Numbered from the stretch's first letter, positions 1 through 9,763 are shown. The stretch: 64,000 nt of DNA from Alistipes senegalensis JC50 (GCF_025145645.1 NZ_CP102252.1:1736001-1800000), one strand, 5' to 3'. Made by a program: numbers and translations. Notes: a model not told the origin generated them from the sequence alone.

Positions 1-2
1 CC

Positions 3-713
3 CAGGAGGGGATTCTCGCCGCCACATGGACCGATGTTTCCGACCGGTTCGACATGGAGAAGCCCGTGCACGGCGTCGATCCCGGATACCCCGCCGCCAG
101 CACTTCGACCAAACCCTCCGATGCGGGCACGGCCGACTGCACGGACTGGTTCTCGGGCGAAGGCAACAGCTGCTGGATCGCCTTTTTCTACCACGTGGAC
201 AAATACGATGCTAACTACATCGACCCCGAAACGGGCACAGTCGGCAACGGCCGCACCTATTTCTACTCCTACGACATGTGGGTGCGGGCCCAGTACAAGT
301 CGGAGAGCTCCTATACGGAGATCTACCGCCAGAAATATGTGGACGGCGTGAGCGACCCGAGCTATCCGACTTTCGTTCAGGGCCCGACCTTCGATGCCGG
401 CGACGGAACCAATCCGTTCCGACTCTTCGCCTACACAGGCTATCCCTATGTCCTGCGTCTGGGAGCCGCATTCAGACCCACAGTTGACAAGGATTCCTAC
501 CTCGTGATGCCGAAGCTGACGCGCCCCGAGGCGAAGAACGTGGGCAAGGACAGCCCCTTCGTGATCAAGGGCTCCGACGACGAGCAGCCCGCAAGCTATC
601 AGTACACGTTCACCGCCCCCGGCACCTACCAGGTAGCGGTGGTCGGCACGGTGACGACCCTGGCCGGAGAAAAACAAATCCTGCTCCGGAAGAGCGTCAC
701 CGTCACCGAATAA
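3..713 (+). CDS. SusE/F-position surface lipoprotein (DUF5017-like), 5' truncated
   Basis: The reading frame is open from the window edge, so the N-terminus and any lipobox lie outside; the first visible codons read QEGILAATWTDVSDRF. About 236 residues are visible. They are rich in aromatic residues and end in a predicted beta-sandwich (YQYTFTAPGTYQVAVV, then a final SVTVTE strand), as in the Ig-like C-termini of accessory glycan-binding lipoproteins encoded after SusD. The resemblance to DUF5017 is from memory of the family and was not tested. It lies 23 bp before a lipoprotein gene on the same strand, so it is probably part of the operon running to 7857. The substrate cannot be read from the sequence. 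Confidence 0.6.
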   Translation, partial: QEGILAATWTDVSDRFDMEKPVHGVDPGYPAASTSTKPSDAGTADCTDWFSGEGNSCWIAFFYHVDKYDANYIDPETGTVGNGRTYFYSYDMWVRAQYKSESSYTEIYRQKYVDGVSDPSYPTFVQGPTFDAGDGTNPFRLFAYTGYPYVLRLGAAFRPTVDKDSYLVMPKLTRPEAKNVGKDSPFVIKGSDDEQPASYQYTFTAPGTYQVAVVGTVTTLAGEKQILLRKSVTVTE

Positions 714-736
714 CCCCACTCCGAAAACTCATTACC

Positions 737-2329
737 ATGAAAAACAGCATCAAAACAGCGCTTTTATTTCTTCTCGCCGGATTCCTTTTCGGCGCCTGCG
801 AGAAAGAGGACGGCGGTGCCGCGGAAACGCCTCTGCCCGCCGGGGCCGTAGAGGTTCGCGGAACGCTCATCGACATCCGGACGTTCGCAGCCGGAAAGGA
901 GGCGTTCCCCCAGCAATCCGACTATATTTTCGACTCGGACATCGAAACGCTCTTCGATACGCCGCTCTCCTATGCCACCGGGCTCCTGAAAGCCCGCGGT
1001 GCCGAGGCTTTTCGCTGCGGCAGCGCCCAAACGGTCTACATGGCCACCACCTCCTCCGGGCTGAACGCCGCAGGGTGGAGCGCCACGGAGAAGAGTTTCA
1101 CGGTGAACGACCTCATCTATCACCTCTACTCCTACGTCTGCCGCACCCCGGGACAATGGATCGAAATCCCCGATCCGGCCGACCGCGAATATGCCACGAT
1201 GCTCTTTGCCGAGACCCTGAGCGTCGCCTGCGATCCCGTACCGGGAACCGTCGTCGCACAGGTCCCCGAACTGCGCGGCAGCACCGTCAGCAACGCCTCG
1301 ATCGCCATCCTCCCCAACGGGAACTATGTGGCTTCGTGCACCGGAGTCACGGACGGCGCGGCGCTCTTCGTGTCGAAGGACCGCGGCGCCACCTGGTCGC
1401 TTCTCGTGGAGAACGTCACGGCCCTCAACCATATACGCAACTACTACAACCTCTTCGTCTTCGAGGGCGCGCTCTACATGATGGGCGCCGGCGCCGAAAA
1501 CCAGAAACTGCTGATTTCGCGCTCGGAGGACAACGGCGTGACCTGGACCGAACCCACCGACGCCACGAACGGCGAACTGCTCACCGGAGGCTTCCACTCG
1601 GCCGCCGTGCCGGTGGTGGTCTACGACGGCCGCCTCTGGCGGGCCTGCGAAACGGCCGGAAGCGACACCTCCATCAAACGTCCGTTCGTCATTTCCGCAC
1701 CCGTCGATGCCGACCTGCTCGACGCGTCGAGTTGGACGAAATCCGACAACCTGATCACCGACAACGAAATGATCGTCAACGAAAAGACCGTCACCGAGCT
1801 GATCGAGGGCAACATGGTCGCCACCTCCGACGGTCTCTACAACATCCTTCGGGCCAGCAGCCGGCAGACCAGCCAGCTGGCGGCCAAAGTCACCGTCACC
1901 AGCCCGTCGAAACTCACCTTCTCCGTCTCCAACGACTTCATCACCTTCCCCGGGGGCGGCAAGAAATTCACGATCCGTTACGACGAGCAGAGCCGCCGCT
2001 ACTGGACCCTCTCCAATCCTGCGGCCTCGAAATACGTCGGAATGAAGAACGACGGCCTCTACCTGAACGGCATCACCCGCGACCTGATCCGCAACCGGCT
2101 GGTGCTGTGCTACTCGACCGATCTGATCACGTGGGTTCCCTACAAGGTCGTCCTCGAAAACGAAGACCCCTTCTTCCACGGATTCCAATACGTCGATTGG
2201 CAGTTCGACGGCAGCGACCTCGTGGCCGTATGCCGCATGGCCTGCCCCGAACGCCGCGGCTTGCCCTACCGCCAGCACGACGCCAATATCCTGAGCTTCC
2301 TGCGCATCGCCGACTTCCGAAACCTCTGA
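737..2329 (+). CDS. Asp-box (BNR) beta-propeller lipoprotein, sialidase-superfamily-like, copy 1
   Basis: 530 residues. A lipoprotein signal ends at Cys21 (LFGAC) and is followed by EKED, an acidic patch typical of surface export in Bacteroidota. Residues 38-160 form an N-terminal beta-rich domain. From about residue 175 there is a propeller with Asp-boxes SKDRGATW (213-220) and SEDNGVTW (263-270). The C-terminal part carries GGGKKFTIRYDEQSRRYW and FQYVDWQFDG. Asp-box propellers are common in sialidases, but the usual FRIP motif is not visible, so sialidase activity is not established. The next gene is a close paralogue and the one after it a sialate O-acetylesterase, which favours a role in trimming acidic glycans at the cell surface. 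Confidence 0.75.
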   Translation: MKNSIKTALLFLLAGFLFGACEKEDGGAAETPLPAGAVEVRGTLIDIRTFAAGKEAFPQQSDYIFDSDIETLFDTPLSYATGLLKARGAEAFRCGSAQTVYMATTSSGLNAAGWSATEKSFTVNDLIYHLYSYVCRTPGQWIEIPDPADREYATMLFAETLSVACDPVPGTVVAQVPELRGSTVSNASIAILPNGNYVASCTGVTDGAALFVSKDRGATWSLLVENVTALNHIRNYYNLFVFEGALYMMGAGAENQKLLISRSEDNGVTWTEPTDATNGELLTGGFHSAAVPVVVYDGRLWRACETAGSDTSIKRPFVISAPVDADLLDASSWTKSDNLITDNEMIVNEKTVTELIEGNMVATSDGLYNILRASSRQTSQLAAKVTVTSPSKLTFSVSNDFITFPGGGKKFTIRYDEQSRRYWTLSNPAASKYVGMKNDGLYLNGITRDLIRNRLVLCYSTDLITWVPYKVVLENEDPFFHGFQYVDWQFDGSDLVAVCRMACPERRGLPYRQHDANILSFLRIADFRNL

Positions 2330-2334
2330 CCGCC

Positions 2335-3945
2335 ATGCGCCGAATCCGACTGCTCGCTCCGCTGCTCCTGCTTCTCTGCACGGGAAAGCCGCAACCCCTT
2401 GCGGCCTCCCCGCGCGGGGAGGGGATCATCGAAGTCCGGGGACGGTTGATCGACATCCGTCAGGCGCAGCCCGGCGCGGAGGTCTTTCCCCAATACAAGC
2501 GCAACCGCTTCGGCAAAAGCCTCCCCGCACGGCTCGAAGGAATGACCTATGCCGTCAGCCTGCGGGAGTTCCGGGGCCCCGAAGCGGTGCGGGCGTCAAA
2601 GCCCTGCGACCTGCTGCTGGCGCTCTCCGGCGCCCGGCCCGACACGACGCAATGGCTCCCCACGGGCGAGGGATTTTTCGTCGATAAAACCCGCTACCGG
2701 CTCTACCGGCGGAGTTACGACACCCCCGGCCGCTGGCTGGAACTCCCGTCGCAGCAGGAGGGGCCCTCCTGCATGCTCTTCGCCGAAAACCTCCGCGTGG
2801 CCGGTACGGCGCCCGTTCCCGGGGTGGTCATCGCACAGGTCCGGGAGCTGCGCCGCACGCACATCACCAATCCCAATCTGCTGATCCTCCCCGACGGCAG
2901 TTATCTGGCGGCGTGCAGCGGCGCGAACCTCCAGCGGAACGTCGATTTCTACCGCTCGACGAACCGGGGTGCGACCTGGAAACACTGGTCGCGGGGACGC
3001 TATCCGATCAATTTCTACACGGTGTTCCTCCATCAGGGTGCGCTATACATGATGGGAACGGCCACGCCTCAGGGCGACATCATCATCTGCCGCTCGGACG
3101 ATATGGGCCGCACGTGGAGTTTCCCCGACGAAACATGCTCCGACGAAGGCATCCTCCTGCGCGGCAAATACCACTCGGCACCCGTTCCGGTCGTCGTCCA
3201 CGGAGGGCGCATCTGGCGTGCCATGGAAACCAATACGCCGGGCGAGAAACGCCGGGCGTTCGTCATGTCGGCACCCGTCGATGCCGATCTGATGCAGGCG
3301 TCGAGCTGGAGCCGCTCCGAACAGCTCGACTACGACCCCGCGTGGATAGACGGGAACAGGTTCCGCCAGTGGATCGAGGGCAACATCGTCGTCGCCCCCG
3401 ATCAATCGCTGGTCAATGTCCTGCGGGTGGACGAGCACACCTGCGGCCACTCGGCGGCCATCGTCCGCGTGTTAAGCCCCGAACGGCTCGCGTTCGATCC
3501 CCGCAGGGACATCGTCGAAATGCCGGGCGGCGGCAAGAAGTTCACCATCCGCTACGATTCGCTGTCGCAGCGCTACTGGTCGCTCACCTCCGTCGTCTGC
3601 GAAGAGTTCCGGGGCCTCGCCCACGGGGGCATCTACGCCAACGGCATCCATTGCGGACTGATCCGCAACACCCTGGCGCTCATCAGTTCGGAGGACCTCC
3701 GCCGCTGGGATGTCGAACGCATCGTCATCCGAAGCGACAACCCCTTTTTCGACGGTTTCCAATACATCGACTGGCAGTTCGACGGCGACGACCTGATCGC
3801 CGTCATCCGGCTGGCCATGGAGGAGCCCCGCGGCCTTCCGAACCGCCAGCACGACGCCAATTTCCTCGTATTCAAACGCATCGAACGGTTCCGGGAACCC
3901 GGAGCGGCCGCCCCCGACAACGTCCGAACCTTGCACAAACCTTAA
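2335..3945 (+). CDS. Asp-box (BNR) beta-propeller protein, tandem paralogue of the preceding gene
   Basis: 536 residues from ATG 2335, five bases after the previous stop; this start gives a signal peptide (MRRIRLLAPLLLLLC...). The protein matches its neighbour along its length: EVRGRLIDIR near the N-terminus, Asp-boxes STNRGATW and SDDMGRTW, GGGKKFTIRYDS, then FQYIDWQFDGDDLIAV and a C-terminal RGLPNRQHDAN block. The tail is longer and Pro/Ala-rich. The reading frame also runs open far upstream of 2335, but that part is the shadow of the previous gene. The pair looks like a tandem duplication with divergence, perhaps towards different linkages. Enzymatic activity is inferred only from the fold. 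Confidence 0.75.
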   Translation: MRRIRLLAPLLLLLCTGKPQPLAASPRGEGIIEVRGRLIDIRQAQPGAEVFPQYKRNRFGKSLPARLEGMTYAVSLREFRGPEAVRASKPCDLLLALSGARPDTTQWLPTGEGFFVDKTRYRLYRRSYDTPGRWLELPSQQEGPSCMLFAENLRVAGTAPVPGVVIAQVRELRRTHITNPNLLILPDGSYLAACSGANLQRNVDFYRSTNRGATWKHWSRGRYPINFYTVFLHQGALYMMGTATPQGDIIICRSDDMGRTWSFPDETCSDEGILLRGKYHSAPVPVVVHGGRIWRAMETNTPGEKRRAFVMSAPVDADLMQASSWSRSEQLDYDPAWIDGNRFRQWIEGNIVVAPDQSLVNVLRVDEHTCGHSAAIVRVLSPERLAFDPRRDIVEMPGGGKKFTIRYDSLSQRYWSLTSVVCEEFRGLAHGGIYANGIHCGLIRNTLALISSEDLRRWDVERIVIRSDNPFFDGFQYIDWQFDGDDLIAVIRLAMEEPRGLPNRQHDANFLVFKRIERFREPGAAAPDNVRTLHKP

Positions 3946-3960
3946 AAACAAACAGATACC

Positions 3961-5835
3961 ATGAAACACAGCATCCGAAAAGCGCTTCTCCTCGCGGGAT
4001 TCTGCCTGCTGGGCGCCCTCTCCGCGGCGGCGCAACCGTTCCTCCGGCTGCCGGCCATCATCGGCGACCATATGGTCCTTCAGGAAAAAACCACCGTCAG
4101 GCTGCACGGCTGGGCCGATCCCAACGCCACGCTGACGGTCACCCCTTCGTGGGGCGAAGCCGTGACGGTCAAAGTGGGATACGACACGGCCTGGAGCGTC
4201 GAACTGACCACCCCCGCCGCCTCGGCGGAACCCCGTTCGATCACCTTCGCCACCAATAAAAAGGCGGTCCGGAAAGTCGATGACATCCTCATCGGCCAGG
4301 TATGGCTTTGCAGCGGACAGTCGAACATGAACTGGAGCGCAGCCAACGGCATCGTGGACATGAAGAAAGAGCTCGAAAGCCCGATGAATCCCCGAATACG
4401 CCTCTTCACCGTCACGAAGAACAGCACCCCGTATCCGCAGGACGACTGCGAAGGCCGCTGGCAGGTGTGCACCCCCAAAAGCGCCCTCTATTTCAGCGCC
4501 GTGGGTTATTTCTTCGGCAAACGCCTCGCCGATGAACTCCAGCAGCCCGTCGGACTGGTCAACTCGTCGTGGGGCGGAACTCCCGTCGAGGTCTGGACCC
4601 CCGCCAACGTCATGGGCAAAAACGCACAGATGGTCGCCTCGTGGAAAGAGCAGCCGAAAAGCAAACTCTGGCAGATCGGCTCGCTCTACAACGCCATGAT
4701 CCACCCGCTGCGTCACACGACCTTCGCCGGAGCCATCTGGTATCAGGGCGAATCCAACAAGACGAACGCCGCACTCTACGGCGATGAATTCACGATGATG
4801 ATCGAGTCGTGGCGCAAGGTATTCGGCCGGACGCTGCCCTTCTATTTCGTGCAGATAGCCCCCCACGCCCGCGCCGAGGGCGGCACTTCCGGCGCCGTGG
4901 TCCGCGAACAGCAGGCCCGCGTCGCCGCGACGGTTCCATCGACGGGCATGGCGGTCATCTCCGATCTGGTGGACGACGTGACGAACATCCATCCCCGCTA
5001 CAAACAAGGCGTCGGCGACCGGCTGGCCGGCTTCGCCCTCGCCGAAGTCTACGGCAAGAGCGGCCGGAAATACAAAAGCCCGACCTTCCGGCAGGCGGAG
5101 TTCCGGAAATCGCAGGTTTACGTCTCGTTCGACAACGCCGAAGGGGGCATCGTCTGCAAGGACGACGCCATCCGCGGACTGGAGGTGTGCGACGCCTCGA
5201 TGAAATTCGTCCCGGCGCAGGGAATCATCGACGACAAAAACAACCGGCTCGTCGTCTGGAGCAAACAGGTAGCCCGCCCGACAGCCGTGCGCTACTGTTT
5301 CAGCGACGGCGCCATCGGCAATCTCTTCGATACGGCCGGACTCCCCGTAGCCCCTTTCCGCAGCGATGCCGACGACAAGGCCGCTCCGGCCCGCCAGCCC
5401 GCCGAATCGCTCTCGGGAGCCGCCGTGACGGCTTCGGGCAAAGGTTTCGCGGTGGGGAGTTTCCGCCTCGGCGAAAAGTTCTTCACCAACCGGATTTACC
5501 CGTTGACCAAGCTCCCCGAACGCTTCGCCGGCTACGAGATGCTGATACACGACGCCGGGCTGGGCGAACAGATGCTCACCTGCAAAGTGACCGCCCGGGA
5601 GAAATGCCGCATCTACATCGCCGTACGCCGCAACAGCCACACGGCCGACGTGCTGAACGGCTGGAAACCCGAACGCGACGACGAAATCCGCTACACCACG
5701 CACGACAAAAGCAAGCCCGGCATCCTCGGCATCTACTACCGCGACGTGAAGGCCGGAGAGAGCGTGACGCTCCCCCGCACCAAGGATTTCGCCGGAGTGA
5801 CGCTTCTGGCGCCGAAAATCGTCTACACGAAATAA
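3961..5835 (+). CDS. Sialate O-acetylesterase (SASA family), exported
   Basis: 624 residues with a Sec signal (cut near AAAQ, residue 25). It has the SASA/SGNH-hydrolase blocks: LCSGQSNM with the likely nucleophile Ser121, NSSWGGTPVE (201-210), IWYQGESN (259-266), YFVQIAPHA (295-303), and a likely catalytic His344 in DDVTNIHP. An N-terminal beta-sandwich (residues 28-110) and a C-terminal beta-rich region flank the catalytic core, as in 9-O-acetylesterases of 620-690 residues. The family removes O-acetyl groups from sialic acids, and some members act on other acetylated sugars. It lies 15 bp downstream of the propeller gene in the same operon and probably works in the periplasm to deacetylate what the propeller proteins release or need exposed. 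Confidence 0.88.
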   Translation: MKHSIRKALLLAGFCLLGALSAAAQPFLRLPAIIGDHMVLQEKTTVRLHGWADPNATLTVTPSWGEAVTVKVGYDTAWSVELTTPAASAEPRSITFATNKKAVRKVDDILIGQVWLCSGQSNMNWSAANGIVDMKKELESPMNPRIRLFTVTKNSTPYPQDDCEGRWQVCTPKSALYFSAVGYFFGKRLADELQQPVGLVNSSWGGTPVEVWTPANVMGKNAQMVASWKEQPKSKLWQIGSLYNAMIHPLRHTTFAGAIWYQGESNKTNAALYGDEFTMMIESWRKVFGRTLPFYFVQIAPHARAEGGTSGAVVREQQARVAATVPSTGMAVISDLVDDVTNIHPRYKQGVGDRLAGFALAEVYGKSGRKYKSPTFRQAEFRKSQVYVSFDNAEGGIVCKDDAIRGLEVCDASMKFVPAQGIIDDKNNRLVVWSKQVARPTAVRYCFSDGAIGNLFDTAGLPVAPFRSDADDKAAPARQPAESLSGAAVTASGKGFAVGSFRLGEKFFTNRIYPLTKLPERFAGYEMLIHDAGLGEQMLTCKVTAREKCRIYIAVRRNSHTADVLNGWKPERDDEIRYTTHDKSKPGILGIYYRDVKAGESVTLPRTKDFAGVTLLAPKIVYTK

Positions 5836-5844
5836 CCTGACGCC

Positions 5845-7857
5845 ATGAAAAAGACACGTCTTATCCTCGCGGTCCTCTGCGCCCTCACGCTGCAAAGCCT
5901 TTGGGCGGCAGGGCCGCTGCAACACGCACGACCCATCGCGGCCGGCGGTGAAGAGGGGCTCGCCCCGATGTCGTTCGGACTGACATACAGCAACGCCCCG
6001 CGCGGCTTCGCCTACATCTCCTCGGAGCAATATCCCGATCTTTTCGTCTTCATAGCGAGCGGAATGCCCGACGCCCGGGGATTCTGGCGCTGTCCCTATG
6101 ACGGGACCACGCCGGAGGGCGAACTCGTATACGCCGCACCGCAACGCGTGGCGACCCCCTGGGACAAGGAGAAAAACTTTCCTTCGCAGATCCGCATCTT
6201 CCAGGACGGCAAGGAGGTCTACCTGCTGCGCCTCTCCACGAAACGCCTCGTCGTCACCCGCTGGGACGGCCGGGCTTTCACGACGATCGCCGAAAGCGTG
6301 CTGAAAGGCATTCCCTATCCGATAGCGTCGTTCGACTGCATCCGCCGCGGCAAACGCGACATCGAACTGGCGATCCTCTGCCACGACGGACAGTCCTACC
6401 GTCCCGAAACGTTCAAGGGCGACCGTCAGTCCTACTACGACGGCGCCGAGATCTACCGCGGAGCGCTGCCCGGATCGGGACTCTTCCGCATGACGCTGGA
6501 CGCCGGCAACTGGAACCAGATCACCGATGTCGAACAGGTGGGAAACAACATGAACCTCGTCATCGGGGCCAGCGAACTGGCCTGCGTGCGCTCGGCGGAC
6601 GGCAGCTGCGACGGCTACCTCTTCACCAACAAACTCGGAAGCATGAAGTTCATTCCCTACCGGAAAAAGATTCCGACCGGGGGATTGCCGCCGCTCCACG
6701 CCATGCGCGACAACGAACGCATCCGTGTGCATACGGCTTACAGTTCGCGCGTCATTCCCTATCCCTCGGGCCGGAACGACCGGCAGGACCTGATCATCGG
6801 CGGCGAAGCGGCGATGTACCGCTACCGCTTCCTGGGCTTCACACCCGAAGGAGCCCCGATCTACTCCGACCCGGCGCCGGTGCTGCAACGCAACGCCCCG
6901 CTCTACGGAGGCTCGCTGACGGTGCCCAACGTCGTGGACTGGGACGGCGACGGCGCACTGGACATCGTGGCCGGCAATTCGGAAGGACGGCTGCTCTTCT
7001 TCAAGAACCGCGGCACGAACACCGAACCCGATTTCGCCCGTTCGGAGGAGGTCTGCGCCGGAGGCAGCCCGATCCTGCTGCGCCCGGGGTATCATGTCGT
7101 GCAGGGTCCTTTCGAGGCTTCGTGGGGCTATCTCTGCCCGACGGTCTGCGACTGGAACGGTGACGGACTGCCCGATGTCGTGGTCTCGGGTTCACGGGCC
7201 AAATTCGAGGTGATGCTCAACCGCGGCACCCGCGAGAAACCCGAACTCGACGCTCCCGTGGCCCTGAGCGTGGACAATCTCGAACTCTACGGCACCTGGC
7301 GCGTCCGCCCGGCCATCGCCCGGATCGGCGGCAGCAACCGCATCGTCATCATGGACAAGGACAACGCCCTGCACATGTACCGCCAGATCGACGATTTCAA
7401 CGTCGAGGACATGGGCAAACTCCGCCTGACGGACGGTTCGCAGATCACCGGCCACAACAATGCGATGGAGTCGCTCGGACAGATGGGCCGCGGCAAACTG
7501 CGCTTCGTGGACTGGGACGGAGACGGAAAACTCGACCTGCTGATCGGTTCGGTCAAACGGTCGTCGTATCCTTCGCCCGAACGGGGACTTCCTTACAGCC
7601 GTTTCAAAAAGAAGGAAATAGGTTTGCAGGTAATGCTGCTGATCAACGCCGGGACCAATGAAAAGATGGTCTTCAAGGAACCCGTCCAGTTGCAGATCGA
7701 CGGCAAGGATTTCTACCTCGGCGCCCATTCGAACGCCCCCGAACCCTGTATGCTGGGCGACACGTCGAAGGGTCCGAATCTGGTGGTCGGATGCGAAAGC
7801 GGCAAATATTTCTTCTTCGAACACGACCGGATCACGACCGTCGGCATCGACGACTGA
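5845..7857 (+). CDS. Exported FG-GAP/VCBS-repeat beta-propeller protein
   Basis: 670 residues with a signal peptide (MKKTRLILAVLCALTLQSLWA). Calcium-binding FG-GAP/VCBS-type loops are clear near residues 360 (VDWDGDGALDIV), 433 (CDWNGDGLPDVV) and 552 (VDWDGDGKLDLL), each followed by a strand ending in FKNRGT, LNRGT or a similar turn. This indicates an integrin-alpha-like propeller. There is no lipobox, so it is probably periplasmic or secreted. It is the last gene of the operon, 9 bp after the esterase, and precedes a terminator. Proteins of this class in glycan loci are thought to bind or cleave glycans; no catalytic residues can be named here. Confidence 0.72.
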   Translation: MKKTRLILAVLCALTLQSLWAAGPLQHARPIAAGGEEGLAPMSFGLTYSNAPRGFAYISSEQYPDLFVFIASGMPDARGFWRCPYDGTTPEGELVYAAPQRVATPWDKEKNFPSQIRIFQDGKEVYLLRLSTKRLVVTRWDGRAFTTIAESVLKGIPYPIASFDCIRRGKRDIELAILCHDGQSYRPETFKGDRQSYYDGAEIYRGALPGSGLFRMTLDAGNWNQITDVEQVGNNMNLVIGASELACVRSADGSCDGYLFTNKLGSMKFIPYRKKIPTGGLPPLHAMRDNERIRVHTAYSSRVIPYPSGRNDRQDLIIGGEAAMYRYRFLGFTPEGAPIYSDPAPVLQRNAPLYGGSLTVPNVVDWDGDGALDIVAGNSEGRLLFFKNRGTNTEPDFARSEEVCAGGSPILLRPGYHVVQGPFEASWGYLCPTVCDWNGDGLPDVVVSGSRAKFEVMLNRGTREKPELDAPVALSVDNLELYGTWRVRPAIARIGGSNRIVIMDKDNALHMYRQIDDFNVEDMGKLRLTDGSQITGHNNAMESLGQMGRGKLRFVDWDGDGKLDLLIGSVKRSSYPSPERGLPYSRFKKKEIGLQVMLLINAGTNEKMVFKEPVQLQIDGKDFYLGAHSNAPEPCMLGDTSKGPNLVVGCESGKYFFFEHDRITTVGIDD

Positions 7858-7876
7858 TGCCGTGCCGATAAACGGA

Positions 7877-7910
7877 AAAAGGCTCTCCGAACAAGTGGAG
7901 AGCCTTTTTT
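7877..7910. terminator. Bidirectional intrinsic terminator
   Basis: Perfect stem GGCTCTCC/GGAGAGCC (7881-7888 with 7897-7904), extended by A:T pairs, with an 8-base loop and a T run at 7905-7910; the A run at 7876-7880 serves the opposite strand. It sits between the convergent FG-GAP gene and sppA. Confidence 0.85.
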
Positions 7911-7925
7911 CATCGAGCGATAATG

Positions 7926-9692
7926 CTACCGAATCTCGACCTTGTAGGGCGAGTACATCAGCACGCCCTGCTGGCGGAAGGCTTCGCGGACGGTGTTGTA
8001 ATCCTTCATCATCAGCCCCAGTTCCGAACGGGTGAAAGCCTCGCGGACGCTCATGTTGAGCGACGCGATGAAAGCTGCGAATCCGGTCGGAGTCTCGGTC
8101 ACCTCGGTCACACGGTAGTTGTCGCCCAGATCGGCTTTATCCACAGCCAGCGCAATGGCCGTCTTCAGACCGCCGTAGGTGTCGATCAGGCCGATGCCAA
8201 GCGCATCCGCACCCGACCAGACCCGTCCGCCGGCGATGTCGAGGACCTTCTCGATGGGCAGGTTGCGGCCTTCGGCCACGTCGTTCGTGAAGGTGGTGTA
8301 GACCTTGTCCACGCCGCGCATGATCATCGAGCGCTGGACCGGGGTGAGGGGCTGCGTGGCGAGGAAGCTCGACGAGGCGTTGCTCTGCACGCCGTCGATG
8401 GTGATGCCGAGTTTGTTCTTCAATGCCTCGCGGGTGTCGAGGATCATGCCGAAGACCCCGATCGAACCCGTAAGGGTCAGTTTGTCGGCCACGATCACAT
8501 CCGCCGGGCAGGAGATGTAATAACCGCCGCTGGCGGCATAGGAGCCCATCGACACGACGACGGGTTTCTCGGCCCGGAGCAACTCGACCTCACGCCAAAT
8601 GACATCCGAAGCCAGCGCGCTGCCGCCGGGGGAGTTGACGCGCAGAACCACGGCTTTGACCTTCTCGTCGTCGCGCACGCCGGCGATCTTCGCGGCCAGC
8701 GTGTTGCCGTAGATCTCCTTGCCGTATCCCTCGCCATCGACGATCTGGCCGTCGGCATAGACGATGGCCACCTGGTCGGCGGAGATGTTTTTCAGATCGG
8801 CGCCGACTTGCGAAGCGTAGTCGCCCAGCGTGATGAAATCATAGTCGTCGGAGACCCCGAGTTCGGCGAAAACGTCCTCCATCTGGTCTTCATAGAGCAG
8901 GCTGTCAACGAATCCGTATTCGAGCGCCTCCTCGGGAAGCGTCACCTGGAGGTTGTCGGTGATCCGGCGCATCTTCACGGAGTCGATGCCGCGGGATTCG
9001 CAGACGGCGCCCGAAATGGTTCCCCACATCGAATTGACCAGCGCCTGCATCTGCTCGCGGTTCGCGGCGGACATCTTGTCGAGGATGAACGGCTCCACGG
9101 CGCTCTTGTACTTGCAGGCGGTGGGGCGGAACACCTCGGCACGAAGGTCGAGCTTGTCCAACAGCCCCTTGTAGAACATCACGTCCGAAGCCAGCCCCGA
9201 CCACTCCATGCCGCCTTCGGGCTGCAAGTAGATTTTGTCGGCGACCGAGGCGAGGTAATATTGCCCCTGGGAATAGGTTTCGTTGTAGGCGACGATGAAT
9301 TTGCCGCTCTGCTTGAATTCGAGGAGCGCTTCACGAAGCTCCTCCAGCAGGGCCGAACCCGTGACGCCGCCCCCGCCGTTCATGCGCAGGTAGATGCCCT
9401 TGATGCGGTCGTCGGCCCCGGCGGCCTCGATGGCCCGGAGCGCCTTGAACAGCGACAGCTGCCGCGTGGTTTGGAGTGTCATCAGGTCGATGCCGGCCAG
9501 CGGATCGGACGAGGGAGCGTCGGTCAGCACCTCGGAGAAGTCGATTTTCAGGATCGACTCGGGATGCACCGCAACGCTTTTTTCCATCGACCCGGCGATG
9601 CCCAGCAGAATGAAAATCCAGAGGAAAAACACCAGGAACGTCCCCACAATGACCGCAAGAAGTCCGGCCAAAAAAGTCTTCACAAAATTCAT
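7926..9692 (-). CDS. sppA: Signal peptide peptidase SppA, 67K type
   Basis: 588 residues, the length of the long, duplicated SppA/protease IV form. One N-terminal membrane segment (residues 8-33) anchors it in the inner membrane. The Ser/Lys dyad is visible: Lys196 in YKSAVEPF (first half) and Ser388 in YAASGGYY (second half), with the oxyanion segment VNSPGGSA at 352-359. It degrades signal peptides left after secretion and other small membrane peptides. It stands alone, divergent from mrp and convergent with the upstream glycan operon, with a well-matched promoter just upstream. Confidence 0.93.
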   Translation of the reverse strand: MNFVKTFLAGLLAVIVGTFLVFFLWIFILLGIAGSMEKSVAVHPESILKIDFSEVLTDAPSSDPLAGIDLMTLQTTRQLSLFKALRAIEAAGADDRIKGIYLRMNGGGGVTGSALLEELREALLEFKQSGKFIVAYNETYSQGQYYLASVADKIYLQPEGGMEWSGLASDVMFYKGLLDKLDLRAEVFRPTACKYKSAVEPFILDKMSAANREQMQALVNSMWGTISGAVCESRGIDSVKMRRITDNLQVTLPEEALEYGFVDSLLYEDQMEDVFAELGVSDDYDFITLGDYASQVGADLKNISADQVAIVYADGQIVDGEGYGKEIYGNTLAAKIAGVRDDEKVKAVVLRVNSPGGSALASDVIWREVELLRAEKPVVVSMGSYAASGGYYISCPADVIVADKLTLTGSIGVFGMILDTREALKNKLGITIDGVQSNASSSFLATQPLTPVQRSMIMRGVDKVYTTFTNDVAEGRNLPIEKVLDIAGGRVWSGADALGIGLIDTYGGLKTAIALAVDKADLGDNYRVTEVTETPTGFAAFIASLNMSVREAFTRSELGLMMKDYNTVREAFRQQGVLMYSPYKVEIR

Positions 9693-9733
9693 AATCCTTT
9701 ATTTATTTGTTCACAAGTCTTTTTTATCAGGAG

Positions 9734-9763
9734 CAAATATAACGATATTTTACGAAAAACAAA
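9734..9763 (-). promoter_or_regulatory. sppA promoter (Bacteroidota -33/-7)
   Basis: On the minus strand, TTTG (9760-9763) and TATATTTG (9734-9741) are separated by 18 bp and fit the Bacteroidota primary sigma consensus TTTG ... TAnnTTTG. The sppA ATG lies about 40 bp downstream, preceded by AAAGGAT. Confidence 0.6.

Noticed and set aside
190..201. TACCACGTGGAC as a parS site
   Set aside because: Only the CCACGTGG core matches; the outer arms differ and it lies in coding sequence.
737..2329. Annotating the Asp-box proteins as GH33 sialidases
   Set aside because: Asp-boxes alone do not prove sialidase activity, and the FRIP arginine motif was not found.
3472..7095. 1207-codon open frame on the minus strand, and similar long frames opposite other genes (20520-24140 plus, 30204-33407 minus, 33917-37729 minus, 41456-44500 minus, 44669-47269 minus)
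   Set aside because: They are antisense shadows of well-supported genes in GC-rich DNA; their translations are rich in Arg, Gly, Val and Asp with no domain, and they cross several real gene boundaries.
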